This document shows, piece by piece, positions 1 through 9,265 of a stretch of 64,000 nt of DNA (its first letter is position 1; each line of letters begins with the position of its first letter). The DNA is taken from NCBI GenBank assembly GCA_026315105.1, contig CM048753.1, positions 73,844,147 through 73,908,146 of the forward strand, written 5' to 3'. This DNA comes from Locusta migratoria (Eukaryota > Arthropoda > Insecta > Orthoptera > Acrididae). Position numbers and translations under genes: made by a program. Under the pieces are notes generated by a model. The model made no database searches. It saw only the letters and a list, made by a program, of their open reading frames with translations, and was not told the origin of the DNA.

Positions 1-1449
1 AGTAGATGACATTCCCTCAGAGCTACTGAAGTCTCTGGGAGAACCAGCCATGACAAAATTATTTCACCTGGTGTGTATGATGTATGAGACAGGTGAAGTA
101 CCCTCAGACTTTAAGAAAAATGTTATAATCCCCATTCCAAAGAAAGCAGGTGTGAAAACTACAAAACCATCAGTTTAATAAGCCATGGTTGCAAAATATT
201 GACACGAATTATTTACAAAAGGATGGAAAAGCTCGTAGAAGCCGACCTCAGGGAAGATCAGTTTGGGTTCAGGAGAAATGTAGGAACTCGGAAGGCAATA
301 CTCACGTTACGGATTATCCTAGAAGATAGATTAAGAAAAGGCAAACCTACATTTCTAGCTTTTGTAGATTTGGAGAAGGTTTTTGACAGTGTTGAATGGT
401 ATACTCTCTTTCAAGTTCTGAAGCAAGCAGGAGTAAAATATAGGGAGCGTAAGGTTATTTACAACTTGTACAAAAACCAGACAGCGGTTGTCAAAGTTGA
501 AGGGCATGAAAGGGATTCAGTGGTTGGGAAGGGAGTAAGACAGGTTTGTAGCATTTCGCCAATTTTATACATTTTGTTCATTGAGCAAGCTATAAAGGAA
601 AGCAAGGAGAAATTTGGTGAAGGAATTAAAGTTCAGGGGGAAGAATTAAAAACGTTGCGTTTTGCCGATGACATAGTAATTCTGTCAAATACAGCAAAGG
701 ACCTGGAAGAACAGCTGAACGGAATGGACAGTGTGCTGAAAGGTGCATATAAGATGAACATTAACAAGAGCAAATCTAGGGTAATGGAGTTCAGTGTAAA
801 AATATCAGGTGATGCTGAAGGAATTACAATATGGAATGAAACAATAAAAGAGGTAGATGAGTTTTGTTACTTGGGCAGTAAAACAACAAATGATGGTCGC
901 AGTACAGAGGATATAAAATGCAGGATGGCAATGGGTAGAAAAGCTTTTTTGAAAAAGAGAAATTTGTTAATATCGAATATTGATTTAAGCCTAAGGAAGT
1001 CCTTTCTGAAGGCATTTGTATGGAGTGTTGCCTTGTATGGGAGTGAGACATGGACGATAAACAGTGCGGACAGGAAGAGGATTGAGGCTTTTGAAATGTG
1101 GTGCTACAGAATAATGCTGAAGATTAGGTGGGTGGATCGCGTAACTAATGAGGAGGTACTGAACAGAATTGGGGAGAAAAGAAATTTCTAGCGTACCTTG
1201 ACTAAAAGACGGGATCGATTGGTAGGGCACATTCTTAGACATCAAGGAATCGTGACTTTAGCGTTGGAGGGAAGTGTGTGGGGTAAAAACCGCATAGGAA
1301 GACCAAGAGATGGATACAGTAAGCAGATTCAGACAGATGTATGTTGCCGTTCTTATGTGGAGATGAAGAGGCTTGCTCAGGACAGGGTATTGTGGAGAGC
1401 TGCATCAAACCAGTCTCTGGACTGAAGACCATAACAACAACAACAACAA
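1..1449 (+). mobile_element. RTE-type LINE, 3' part with reverse transcriptase (copy A)
   Basis: The plus strand encodes the C-terminal two thirds of an RTE-type non-LTR reverse transcriptase. Visible are the YR-I-SLISHG region, the FVDLEK motif A near base 365, FADDIVIL (catalytic DD) near 660-685, and the C-terminal block ending RAASNQSLD with its stop at 1423-1425. The copy is dead: about ten bases present in the 50-53 kb copy are missing near 152, and a Trp codon is a stop at 1189-1191. The 3' end is a short UTR and an (AAC)n tail, typical of RTE. The 5' end lies outside the window. The tail directly abuts an inverted RTE fragment. Confidence 0.9.
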
Positions 1450-2085
1450 TGTTCATCTTATGTGCACCTTTTAGCACACTGTCCATTCCGTTCAGTTGCT
1501 CTTCCAGGTCCTTTGGTGTATCTGACAGAATTACTACGTCGTCGGCAAAACGCAATGTTTTTAATTCTTCCCCCTGAACTTTAATTCCTTCACCAAATTT
1601 CTCCTTGCTTTCCTTTATAGCTTGCTCGATGTACAAATTGAACAACATTGGAGAAATGCTACAACCCTGTCTTACTCCCTTCCCGACTGATGCTTCCCTT
1701 TCATGCCCATCGAGTCTAATAACTGCGGTCTGGCTTTTGTACAAGTTGTAAATAACTCTCCTTTCCCTGTATTGTACCCCTGCTGACTTCAGAATTTGAA
1801 AGAGTGTATTCCAGTCAACATTGTCAAAAGCATTCTGCAAATCTACAAAAGGTAGAAATGTACCGTGACTGGAGCGCCTCTAAGATAAGACGTAAAGTGA
1901 GTATTGCCTCCCGGGTTCCTACGTTCCTCCTGAATCCAAACTGATCTTCCCCGAGATCAGCTTCTACCAGCTTTTCCATTCTCCTGTAGATTACTCGTGT
2001 TAAAATTTTGCAACCATGACTTATTAAACTGATGTTTCTGTAATTTTCACACATGTCTGCGTTTGATTTCTGTAAGGTAGCAGGT
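1450..2085 (-). mobile_element. RTE-type LINE, internal RT fragment (copy B)
   Basis: On the minus strand this encodes RT core from about the CENYR-ISLISHG motif (about 2060) to KMNI at 1450, including GVRQGCSISPMLFN and FADDVVIL. It lacks the 3' third of the element, stopping exactly where the tail of the preceding plus-strand copy ends. This fits copy A having inserted into copy B, with the rest of B lying left of the window. The reading frame is broken near 1865, where a short SINE-derived patch replaces about ten codons. Confidence 0.85.
1862..1880 (-). repeat. SINE-derived patch inside RTE copy B
   Basis: The 19 bases accgtgactggagcgcctc match the tRNA-like head of the SINE seen in full at 23272-23471 and 30170-30361. 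They occupy the place of the EDRLRKGK codons of the RTE reverse transcriptase. Either a SINE inserted and was then almost wholly deleted, or this is a repair or template-switch scar. The match is exact but short. Confidence 0.5.
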
Positions 2086-2266
2086 CCAAATACTGAGGCA
2101 ATAAATTGAATTGAATACACCCAGTACGTAGAGAGAGCAGTAGATTTTGATGTACGTTATTGTATTAAGCTGGCTAATTGGCCATCAGCTGCTCAAGGCC
2201 GAAAAAAAATTGATTTTTTTTTTTTTATTTTAGAAAATGCCTATTTTTTTTCTTCAACTCACTCAT
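2086..2266. other. Non-coding interval, possible 3' UTR of the MATH exon
   Basis: On the minus strand this follows the MATH stop codon. About 30 bases downstream of that stop is an A-rich stretch containing AATAAA directly followed by an A run (about 2215-2240). This could be a polyadenylation signal or just a homopolymer. No other feature is recognised. Confidence 0.3.
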
Positions 2267-2617
2267 TCAGTTAACGTCACTGGAGGTGTGAACTGTGGTC
2301 ACGTATACCTCTAAGGTCGGTCCGGATTTGCACTTCACTGTCGTCTTGATGCTGGCTCGCACAGGTGTTCCCTTCTCGGAAGAGGACAGAACGAATCCCA
2401 GGTGGAACTTGTTGTAGTAGTCTTTGAACAGGTGTATTCTCCACTTGCTGGCGCTGGGGTGGACGAACGTAGGCGACGACGCCTCGAACTCTCCTTCGGG
2501 ACAGTTCCTGAGCTGGTGCACGTTCCACGTGAACATCGCCCTCGTCTTCACAAAATTCGTTATGGCGAGCTCTCGTACGTAGCCATCACCCATCTGCACC
2601 CCGAAGTCGTAGACCTC
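2267..2617 (-). CDS. Candidate host exon: MATH/TRAF-like domain
   Basis: The minus strand has a 116-codon frame starting right after a splice-acceptor-like pyrimidine tract (cttacttttacag, 2618-2630) in phase 0 and ending at TGA 2267-2269. It opens EVYDFGVQMGDGYV and contains FTWNVHQL, SPTFVHPSASKWRIHLF and HLGFVLSSSEKG...VRASIKTTV. This resembles the MATH fold of TRAF and speckle-type POZ proteins, an adaptor domain that binds short substrate peptides. An in-frame TAA lies just upstream of the acceptor, as expected for an intron. No BTB domain follows, so this is either a MATH-only end or an exon with an unrecognised donor. It is GC-richer than its surroundings and free of stops. The family call is by motif only. 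Confidence 0.55.
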   Translation of the reverse strand, partial: EVYDFGVQMGDGYVRELAITNFVKTRAMFTWNVHQLRNCPEGEFEASSPTFVHPSASKWRIHLFKDYYNKFHLGFVLSSSEKGTPVRASIKTTVKCKSGPTLEVYVTTVHTSSDVN

Positions 2618-2632
2618 CTGTAAAAGTAAGCA
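2618..2632 (-). other. Splice acceptor of the MATH exon
   Basis: Read on the minus strand the sequence is tgcttacttttacag followed by GAG GTC TAC. It is a short pyrimidine-rich tract ending in AG. It sets the exon start used here. Confidence 0.5.
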
Positions 2633-2664
2633 CACTTATAAGCATTTCGTTTCGCTCAACATAG

Positions 2665-4150
2665 ATTATGGAAAAAGTCTGCTGGTCTGGATGGAATACC
2701 AGTTCGGTTTTACAAAGACTATTCTGCGGCATTGGCCCCCTACTTAGCTTGCATTTATCGCGAATCTTTAATTCAGCGCAAAGTTCCTAGTGATTAGAAA
2801 AAAGCGCAGATGACTCCCGTTTATAAGAAAGGAAAGAGAACTGACCTATACAATTACAGGCCAATATCGTTGACATCGGTTTCATGTAGAATTTTGGAGC
2901 ATATTCTCAGTTCGAATATAGTAAATTTCCTTGAAACTGAAAGCTTCTTTCCATGAATCAGCACGGGTTTAGGAAACATCGTTCATATGAAACTCAGCTT
3001 GCCCTTTTCTCACATGACATCTTGCGAGCCATGGACGAAGGGCAACAGGCGGAATGTGTTTTTCTCGACTTCAAAAAGGCGTTCGACGCGGTGCCACACG
3101 GCAGACTGCTAACGAAGATACGAGCTTATGGAATAGGTTCACAGATTTGTGACTGGCTGGAAGACTTCCTAATAGAACGCAGTACGTTGTTCTCGACGGC
3201 GAGTGTTCATCAGAGACAAGTGTATCGTCAGGCGTACCCCAGGGGAGTGTGATAGGACCGCTATTATTTCCTATCTATATAAATGATCTGATGGACAGAG
3301 TAAGTTGTAATTTGCGGCTGTTTGCTGATGATGCTGTGGTGTATGGGAGGGTGTCGTCTGTAATTGACTGTAATAGCATACAGGTTGACTTAGACAAAAT
3401 TTCTAGTTGGTGCGAAGAATGGCAGCTAGCTCTCAATGTAGAAAAATGTAAGGTGAAGCGCATGAGTAGAAAAAACAATCCTATAATGTTCGAATACAGC
3501 ATTAGTAGTGAGCTTCTTGATGCTGTTGCGTCGTTCAAATATCTAGGCGTAACATTGCAGAGCGATATGAAATGGAACGAGCATGTAAGGACAGTTGTAA
3601 GTAAGGCAGACAGCCGACTTCGGTTTATTGGGATAATTTTGGGAAGATGTACTTCACCTGTAAAGGACACCGCGTATAAAACGCTTGTACGACCACGTCT
3701 TGAGTATTGCTCAAGTGTTTGGGACCCGCAGCAGATCATTTTAAAGCAAGACATGGAAGCAGTTCAGAGGCGAACAGCTAGGTTTGTTACCGGTAGGTTC
3801 GACCAATGCGCGAGTGTCACGGAAATGCTCCGGCAACTCATTTAGGGACCGCTGAAAGAAAGACGACGTTCTTTTCGTGAATTTCTGTTATGTAAATTTA
3901 GAGGACCGGAATTTGAACCTGAGTGTAGTACGATCTTGCTGCCGCCTACTTACATTTCGCGTAAAGATCACAAAGACAGGATAAGAGAAATTAGACCTCG
4001 TACGGAGGCATATAGGCATTCTTTTTTTCCTCGTTCAATTTGGGAGTGGAATAGGAAAGGAAATGCCTAGTAGTGGTACAGTGTACCCTCCGCCACGCAC
4101 CTTACGGTGAATTGCGGAGTATGTATGTAGATGTAGATGTAGATGTAGAA
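2665..4150 (+). mobile_element. CR1-like LINE, subfamily B, 5'-truncated
   Basis: The copy starts inside the RT at a GLDGIPVRFYKD-like motif and includes QHGFRKHRSYETQLA, FLDFKKAFDAVPH, GPLLFPIYINDL and RLFADDAVVY (catalytic DD). The typical CR1 tail block with RRTARFVTGRFDQCASVTEML follows. Breaks include a frameshift near 3175-3250 and a stop at 3843-3845. The 3' UTR ends in a (TAGATG)n tail at 4125-4149. Relatives are at 25799-26446 and 53532-54567. It sits upstream of the MATH exon, in what would be that gene's intron. Confidence 0.88.
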
Positions 4151-4154
4151 GACA

Positions 4155-4570
4155 TACAGACCCAAAACAATTCTCTCCACTTTCTCGATCATGTCGTCCG
4201 AGGTTGTTTCGGTTTGTTGTCACACGATGTTCTGCCTTCATTAAACTTTCGCACCCACGAACGCACTTTCGACACATCCATAACTCCATCGCCACATGTC
4301 TCCTTCAACTGTCGATGAATTTCAATTGGTGTCACACCACGCAAATTCAGAAAACGAATGATTGCACGCTGTTGAAGTAAGGAAAACGTCGCCATTTTAA
4401 GTATCTAAAACAGTTCTCATTCTCTCCGCTGCCGGTAAAATTCCATCTGCCGTACGGTGCTGCCATGTCTGGGACGTATTGACAATGAACGCGGCCTCAT
4501 TTTAAAACAATGCGCATGTTTCTATCTCTTTCCACTCCAGAGAAAAAAAATCGGAGGCCTTAGAACTTGA
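4155..4570 (-). mobile_element. Mariner-type transposon, N-terminal transposase remnant
   Basis: From ATG at 4393-4395 (minus) the frame reads MATFSLLQQRAIIRFL and continues ...IHRQLKETCGDGVMDVSKVRSWVRKFNEGR...DNKPKQPRT. This is the helix-turn-helix DNA-binding head of mariner transposases. A stop and frameshift follow at about 4189, and similarity is lost at 4155 where the CR1 tail begins, so the catalytic domain is missing. The 5' leader runs to about 4570. No terminal inverted repeat pair can be assigned. Confidence 0.75.
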
Positions 4571-4723
4571 ATGTATCTGGTACATATCGTATGTGTTATA
4601 CTTACGGCGACCGTCCTCATGGATTGAAGCTCACGTGTGCCAAATTTCATAAAGGTTGGAGCAAAACTGTAGATTTGTATGCAACACGTACACACATACG
4701 GACATTCTGCTTTATATAATAGA
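4563..4723 (-). mobile_element. Helitron-like 5' fragment (family R)
   Basis: Read on minus it starts TCTATTATATAAAGCAG, preceded by A, then carries the agtgtccgtatg...tctacagttttg-type module also found at 32455. The A^TC start is what Helitron 5' ends look like. No coding sequence remains. Confidence 0.5.
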
Positions 4724-4800
4724 TTAGATTAATACTTGTTCCATAGATCATATATACGACATTTCGTAATGATGTGGAACGTGTCGGTTTAGTAAATGTT
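4724..4800 (-). mobile_element. 3' end of a CR1-like LINE (family C)
   Basis: On minus this is cgacacgttccacatcatta...gaacaagtattaat ending in (TCTAA)n. It matches the 3' UTR and tail at 21690-21780, 23660-23770 and 24990-25112. Only the terminal 75 bases are present. Confidence 0.75.
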
Positions 4801-5104
4801 GTCTACACTTGACAATCAATATTCTAAGGATTTTTTATTAGACTTCCGCATAATAGTTCGCGATCGGGAGCGCTCAGTTTAGTTCGCGGTTCTGTCGCAA
4901 ACTAGTTCGTTCTTTTAGTTCGTCCGCTCCCAGTGACGGCTGAGCGGCGTGGTCTGCGCATGCAGGTGGAGGGAGAAGTTCCCCCACCTAGCTGCTTCAT
5001 GCGCTTGCTGCTTGAGCCGCTAACGATATCACGCAAAGCAAAAGAAACAGTTTGTGGATAATTTCTCGCGTTTAAGTTTAGAATAATCTCTATATCTTGA
5101 GGAA
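4801..5104. other. Interval without a recognised gene
   Basis: It holds a GC-rich patch with repeated gttcg motifs (about 4857-4930, e.g. agttcgcg and agttcgtcc). These resemble MITE terminal motifs but are not bounded by a clear inverted repeat. Confidence 0.3.
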
Positions 5105-5311
5105 GGAGAAACTATATTATACAGTGACATAGAAGCTCTTAACAAATATTATGAAGCATGGAGACTCGAGACAAATGCAGCAAAGGCAGAAGTTTGTGCA
5201 TTCCATCTAAACAACAGAACTGCAAAACAACAACTCAATGTTAACTCCTGCCAACAAAGGGTTAGTCACAATTTCCAGCCTATATACCTAGGTATTGCAT
5301 TGGTCTTCTAA
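5105..5311 (+). pseudogene. LINE reverse-transcriptase fragment, jockey-like
   Basis: The plus strand reads EETILYSDIEALNKYYEAWR, then a NAAKAEVCAFHLNNR segment and QPIYLGIALVF before TAA at 5309-5311. This matches the RT segment after the catalytic DD in jockey-type LINEs (thumb entry with a KTEVC-FHL-NR...YLG pattern). Both sides are truncated: a Helitron-like end follows at once and nothing homologous precedes. Classification below the superfamily is not possible. Confidence 0.6.
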
Positions 5312-5405
5312 TATATAAAGCAGAGTGTCCGTATATTTGTACGTGTTGCATACAAATCTACAGTTTTGTTCCAATCTTTATGAAATTTTCATTCCAACAA
5401 CGCTG
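5312..5405 (+). mobile_element. Helitron-like 5' fragment (family R)
   Basis: It begins atatataaagcagagtgtcc and continues with the ctacagttttgttccaatct module. It is the same family as 4563-4723 (minus) and 32455-33341 (plus), cut off after about 90 bases. Confidence 0.5.
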
Positions 5406-5431
5406 GGTACTACATCTACATTTACATGACA

Positions 5432-5546
5432 GATGGTAGTCTGTCTGGAAACTGACTCAAACGCGTGAAGAAGAAGACGATCACGACGATGATCTGCTTG
5501 ACGAGCAAAATTTTAGTCAGTTTCCAGACGGACTACCATCTACCAC
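5432..5546. repeat. Small inverted repeat
   Basis: Arms gatggtagtctgtctggaaactgac (about 5432-5456) and its reverse complement with few mismatches (about 5517-5541) enclose roughly 60 bases of acidic-codon-like sequence. Function unknown. Confidence 0.5.
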
Positions 5547-5647
5547 TCCCGTTAAAGAAAGTAATTCACTCCCATCCAATGAAAGCTTATGGTAAAACAC
5601 CCCAAGTTTCAAATCTTTACCTTTACCAGATTATTGTTATACGATTT

Positions 5648-5648
<1 letters not shown>

Positions 5649-5712
<64 letters not shown>

Positions 5713-5740
5713 CCGGTTCTGGGGGGGGGGGGTTCTATCC
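5649..5740. repeat. (CT)n microsatellite followed by G and C runs
   Basis: A C run, then about 25 CT dinucleotides (5660-5709), then a run of about ten G. It is low complexity, and open frames across it are artefacts. Confidence 0.95.
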
Positions 5741-5765
5741 CCCTCATCCCCCCATAGTTACGCCA

Positions 5766-6960
5766 CTGTCTACATCTACATAGGATACTCTGCACAGTTA
5801 AGTGCCTGGCAGAGGGTTCATCGAACCACCATTATACTATTTGAGGAGCAACTTTTCAAAACGCATTTTGTCCATTGGTACACAAAATTGAGTTTGATAT
5901 GGAATCCGGTATTTTATTACTCGCTCCACACACTACTGCAATCATATTGTGTCAAAACGCATTTTAAGGCCTTAAAAAAGAGCGCTGAAAAGTAGCAGAT
6001 GCTACTAGTATGATTGAATCAAACTGCATTAAGTCCAACATTTGCCGTTATTTTGTTTCATTAAGCTATGCTGGCTGCAATGTAAGACTCTTGGACTAAA
6101 GAGAAAACATTTAACTGACCAACAATGATCAGTTAATATTCGTTTCCACAATTACAGCATTGTTGTGTATAAACGTTTATCATTCTGTCTGATAGGAAGT
6201 CAGGCGTAAAATCATTGTTGTGCTAAGATGGAGAGTCTTATAGCGAGTGAATGTGTTACTGCTGGAGAGGAAATGAAACGTGGAACGAGAAAACGAATGA
6301 AGAGAAGATCAAAAAGGACAGATTGTGCAACAGAACCGAACAAAACGCACTTTGTCCATCACTAAAGTGCTCATAGCTCGAAAGTATAAAAAGCAATTTC
6401 CTTGCATTAAACACATTTAGATCAAAAGCCCTACCTGAGTATGTGGTGTAAAATTCGGAATAATTAATCGAATATTTTTTGCGGTATACGTTTTTCGCTT
6501 CTCCTCAACAATTTACTTTTTGGGACATAATGCATTTCGATAAGTAGCTCCTCATTTATCTCCCATTCCATTCTCGAATAGCGCGCGGGAAGAAAGAACA
6601 CCTGAATCTCTCCGTTCGAGCTCTGATTTCTCGTATTTTATTCTGATGGTCATTTCTACCTATGTAAGTGGGAGTCAACAATATATTTTCGCCTTCGGAG
6701 GAGAATGTTGGCGATTGGAGTTTCGTAAGTAGCCCTTCTTGGAAATGGGGATGACCTGCGCCATTTTCCAATCTTTCGGAACGCTATGCTCTTCTAGAGA
6801 CCTACGATACACCACTGAGAGAAGGGGGGCCAGTTCCTTCGCGTACTCTGTGTAAAAATGAACTGGTATCCCATCTGGTTCTGCGGCCTTTCCTCTTTTG
6901 AGCAATTTTCATTGTTTTTCTATCCATCTGTCAATTATTTCGGCATCTGCCATTTTGCAA
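5766..6960 (-). mobile_element. CR1-like LINE, subfamily A, internally deleted and interrupted
   Basis: The minus-strand 3' UTR and tail (ctacatctacat...gcctggcagagggttc) lie at 5766-5838. The coding C-terminus LQSPTFSSEGENILL...REIRARTERFRCSFFPRAIREWNGR lies at 6554-6730, joined directly to the RT start GIPVHFYTEYAKELAPLLS...VPKDWKMAQVIPISKKG (6745-6905). Almost the whole RT catalytic core is therefore deleted. A TIR transposon (5843-6553) splits the 3' UTR from the coding part. Confidence 0.8.
5843..6553. mobile_element. Non-autonomous TIR DNA transposon inside the CR1 3' UTR
   Basis: The left terminus 5843-5873 begins GAGGAGCAACTTTTC and ends near ATTTTGTCC. The right terminus 6523-6553 is its imperfect reverse complement (ends AGTAGCTCCTC). 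The 31-bp arms differ at only a few positions. Removing the element rejoins the CR1 3' UTR in the order seen at 7920-7990. Inside, aaaacgcattttg-like motifs recur (about 5950, 6340). No coding capacity. A target duplication is not clear, so the superfamily is unassigned. Confidence 0.65.
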
Positions 6961-7232
6961 TTTGTGCGGCAATCTAGAAAAGGAACTACAAGAACTTTGC
7001 AAGTACTCACTATACAGTGGTCGAAATGACGTAAAAGTGAGTTTCAACAAAACTTGACGAATCTTTCAAATAAGTGGTGTATCAACTGATCCATAATGAA
7101 AATTTCACTCTGCAGCGGAGTGTGCGCTGATATGAAACTTCCTGGCAGATTAAAATTGTGTGCCGGAACCGGGACTCGAACCTGGGACCTTTGCCTTACG
7201 CAAGCAAACGCACTACCGACTGTGCTAACCTC

Positions 7233-7432
7233 TTCTTATTTATTTATTTTTTTTTTTTTTTTTTTTTTAAGTATTCCCCAACAAATTAAAGCAGTTTTTC
7301 TTAAAATATACACAAAAACCATTAAAATAACAAATCAAAACAGTCTCCTTTAAAAATCAAAATAACGCCGAAAGCGTCCAAAAGAGAAACTAAACAGCTC
7401 TTCTGAGGAGGGGAAAAACTTTTAAGTACGGC
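7233..7432 (-). mobile_element. Poly(A)-tailed insert inside the left SINE arm
   Basis: Read on minus, about 180 bases of unique sequence end in a run of more than 20 A followed by TAAATAAATAAG. The surrounding tRNA-like sequence resumes at gctatccc. The structure suggests a retroposed transcript or unclassified SINE. No coding sequence is recognised. Confidence 0.45.
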
Positions 7433-7679
7433 TATCCCGACACGACTCACGATGCCGCCTCACAACTTTACTTCCGCCAGTACCTCGCCTCCTACTTTCC
7501 AGAGTAAAAGTTTCATTCTGGAAACATCCCTTAGGCTGTGGCTAAGCCATGTCTCCATCATATCCTGTCTTCCAGGAGTGCTAGTCTTGCATAGTTGGCA
7601 GGAGAGCTTCTGTGAAGTTTGGAAAGTAGGAGGCGAGGTACTGGCGGAAGTAAAGTTGTGAGGCGGCATCGTGAGTCGT

Positions 7680-7757
7680 GTCTGGATAGCTCAGTCGGTA
7701 GTGCGCTTGCCCGCGAAAGGCAAAGGTCCCACGTTCGAGTCCCGGTTCCGGCACACA
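7680..7757 (+). repeat. tRNA-like SINE head, right arm
   Basis: It shows an A-box-like TAGCTCAGTCGGT and a B-box-like GTTCGAGTCCC, with an anticodon-type hairpin (TTGCC-loop-GGCAA). It continues into SINE body sequence, so it is read as part of the SINE rather than a working tRNA gene. Confidence 0.6.
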
Positions 7758-7875
7758 ATTTTAATCTTGCCAGGTAGTTTCAACTGATTCATAATTTAAA
7801 GAAAATACAGTGCCTCGAAAGTAGTCCGTCTTCCATAAGGGGTGGGAGTGTAAATAGGAATAACACGTAAAAGAG

Positions 7876-8840
7876 ATCTACATCTACATCTACATAGATA
7901 CTCTGCAAATCACATTTAAGTGCCTGGCAGAGGGTTCATTAACCACTTTCATAACTTTTCTCTACCGTTCCATTGTCTAATAGCGCGCGGGAAGAAAGAA
8001 CACCTAAATCGTTCCGTTTTCGATCTGATTTCTCTTATTTTATTGGGGTGGTCATGTCTCCCTAAGTAGGTGGGTGCTAGCAAAATATTTTGACATTGAG
8101 AACTAAAAGTCGGTGATTGAAACTTCGCTAACAGATCACGCCGCAATGAATAACGTCTTTCTTTTAATGATTTCCACCCCAATTCGTGCAACATTTCCGT
8201 GACGCTTCCCGCCCCGTAACGCGATAAAACAAAACGAGCTGCCCTTCTCTGAACCTTCTCAATGTCTTCCGTCAATCCCACCTGGTGAGGGTCCCACAAT
8301 GGGCAACAGTACTCCAAGAGAGGACGCACAAGTGTGATGTAGGCAGTCTCTTTGGTGGAGCTGGTGCATCTTCTAAGCGTTCGGCCAATGAAACGTAACC
8401 ATTGGTTCGCCTTCCCCACAATATTTTCTATGTGTTCTCTCCAGTCAAAGTTGTTCGTAATTGTAACTCCTAGGTATTTAGTAGAATTTAAGACCTTAAG
8501 GTTTGATTGACTTATCGCGTAATTGAAGTTCAGCGGATTTCTTTTAGTGGTCATGTGTATTACTTCACACTTTTCTTTATTTAGTGTCAATTGCCAATTT
8601 TCTCACCATGTAGAAATTTTGTCTAAATCGCTTTGCAGTTGCTTTTGATCCTCTGTTGACTTCACTAACCGATAAACGACAGCATCATCCGCGAACAGTC
8701 TAAGGGAGCTATTCAGATTATCTCCTAAATCATTTATAAACACGAGGAAGAGTAGGGGACCTATAACACTTCCCTGTGGAACGCCAGATATCACTTTTGT
8801 TTTACTCGATGACTTACCGTCAATTACAACGACATGTTCC
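7876..8840 (-). mobile_element. CR1-like LINE, subfamily A, 5'-truncated
   Basis: From the (ATCTAC)n tail at 7878-7895 this minus-strand copy covers the 3' UTR (gcctggcagagggttcatta) and then 213 open codons, MTLNKEKCEVIHMTTKRNPLN to FFPRAIRQWNGREKL. A break at about 8592-8600 (a TGG-type codon is now a stop) leads into GVPQGSVIGPLLFLVFINDL...RLFADDAVVYRLV. Similarity ends near 8838. The encoded part is RT palm to C-terminus of CR1-type elements. Confidence 0.88.
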
Positions 8841-9099
8841 TATGTATCACCTGTATTTAGTCCATCTGGGGTTGTTTGGAAGTGTAAAGCAAACATCTGT
8901 CTCTTGTTCTTCAGTGTGCTAAGTACACAGCGAGAGCTATTAATTTTGTCGGCGTGTTTCTGACCCTAATAGCACACAACGTTCCTCATACATTTAACGA
9001 CCCCTTCGGTGTCGCAGGGTGTAAAACATGCCGGGCGTATTTCGCGACAGTCACGGGTGAAATACGTGTACAATTATGTGAGCAATAATTTAAACGTAC
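8841..9099. other. Interval left of the candidate exon
   Basis: No repeat family of this window is recognised here. On minus it would be the start of the intron following the exon at 9100-9231. Confidence 0.3.
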
Positions 9100-9231
9100 C
9101 TGAAATATCTCTCTCCGCAAGTGTTTGCATGCTATGTCTGCAATATATGAGACATATTTGTGCAAGGGATAAGCCACGGTGAAAAGGCTAGTAATTTCAC
9201 GTCCGGAAACCACTTCTTGCATTGTTAAACT
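9100..9231 (-). CDS. Candidate host exon of unknown function, strong splice donor
   Basis: On minus, an open frame including SLTMQEVVSGREITSLF, then VAYPLHKYVSYIADIACKHL and RREIFQ, ends exactly at CAG|GTACGT (donor GT at 9098-9099). An acceptor-like tttccctag precedes it at about 9232. The exon ends in phase 0 and the MATH exon 6.5 kb downstream begins in phase 0 on the same strand, so splicing between them is possible. The peptide is not recognised. It is the one stretch here that matches no repeat family in the window. Confidence 0.35.
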
Positions 9232-9265
9232 CCTAGGGAAACGTTTCAGTTACAAATGTATCATA

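Larger units (their letters stand above)
7083..7795. mobile_element. Inverted pair of tRNA-headed SINEs with target duplication
   Basis: Two SINE copies face each other. The left arm (7098-7232 plus 7436-7502, minus orientation) and right arm (7620-7780, plus) share the tRNA-like head, a perfect inverted segment of about 54 bp (7448-7502 versus 7620-7672), and matching outer ends near cctggcagattaaaattgtg. The block is bounded by caactgatccataat (7083-7097) and caactgattcataat (7781-7795), a 15-bp duplication with one mismatch, so the palindrome probably inserted as one unit. The left tRNA part is interrupted by a poly(T)-headed insert. Confidence 0.75.

Noticed and set aside
1..2085. Twin-priming inversion of one LINE
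   Set aside because: In twin priming the inverted segment lies upstream of the sense 3' part. Here it lies beyond the (AAC)n tail, so two separate elements fit better.
5465..5995. 176-codon frame across the (CT)n tract
   Set aside because: It runs through a CT microsatellite and into a CR1 3' UTR and TIR element. No conserved motif.
7680..7757. Functional tRNA gene at the right SINE arm
   Set aside because: It continues into SINE body sequence and has an inverted partner. Position 33 of the anticodon loop is not T.
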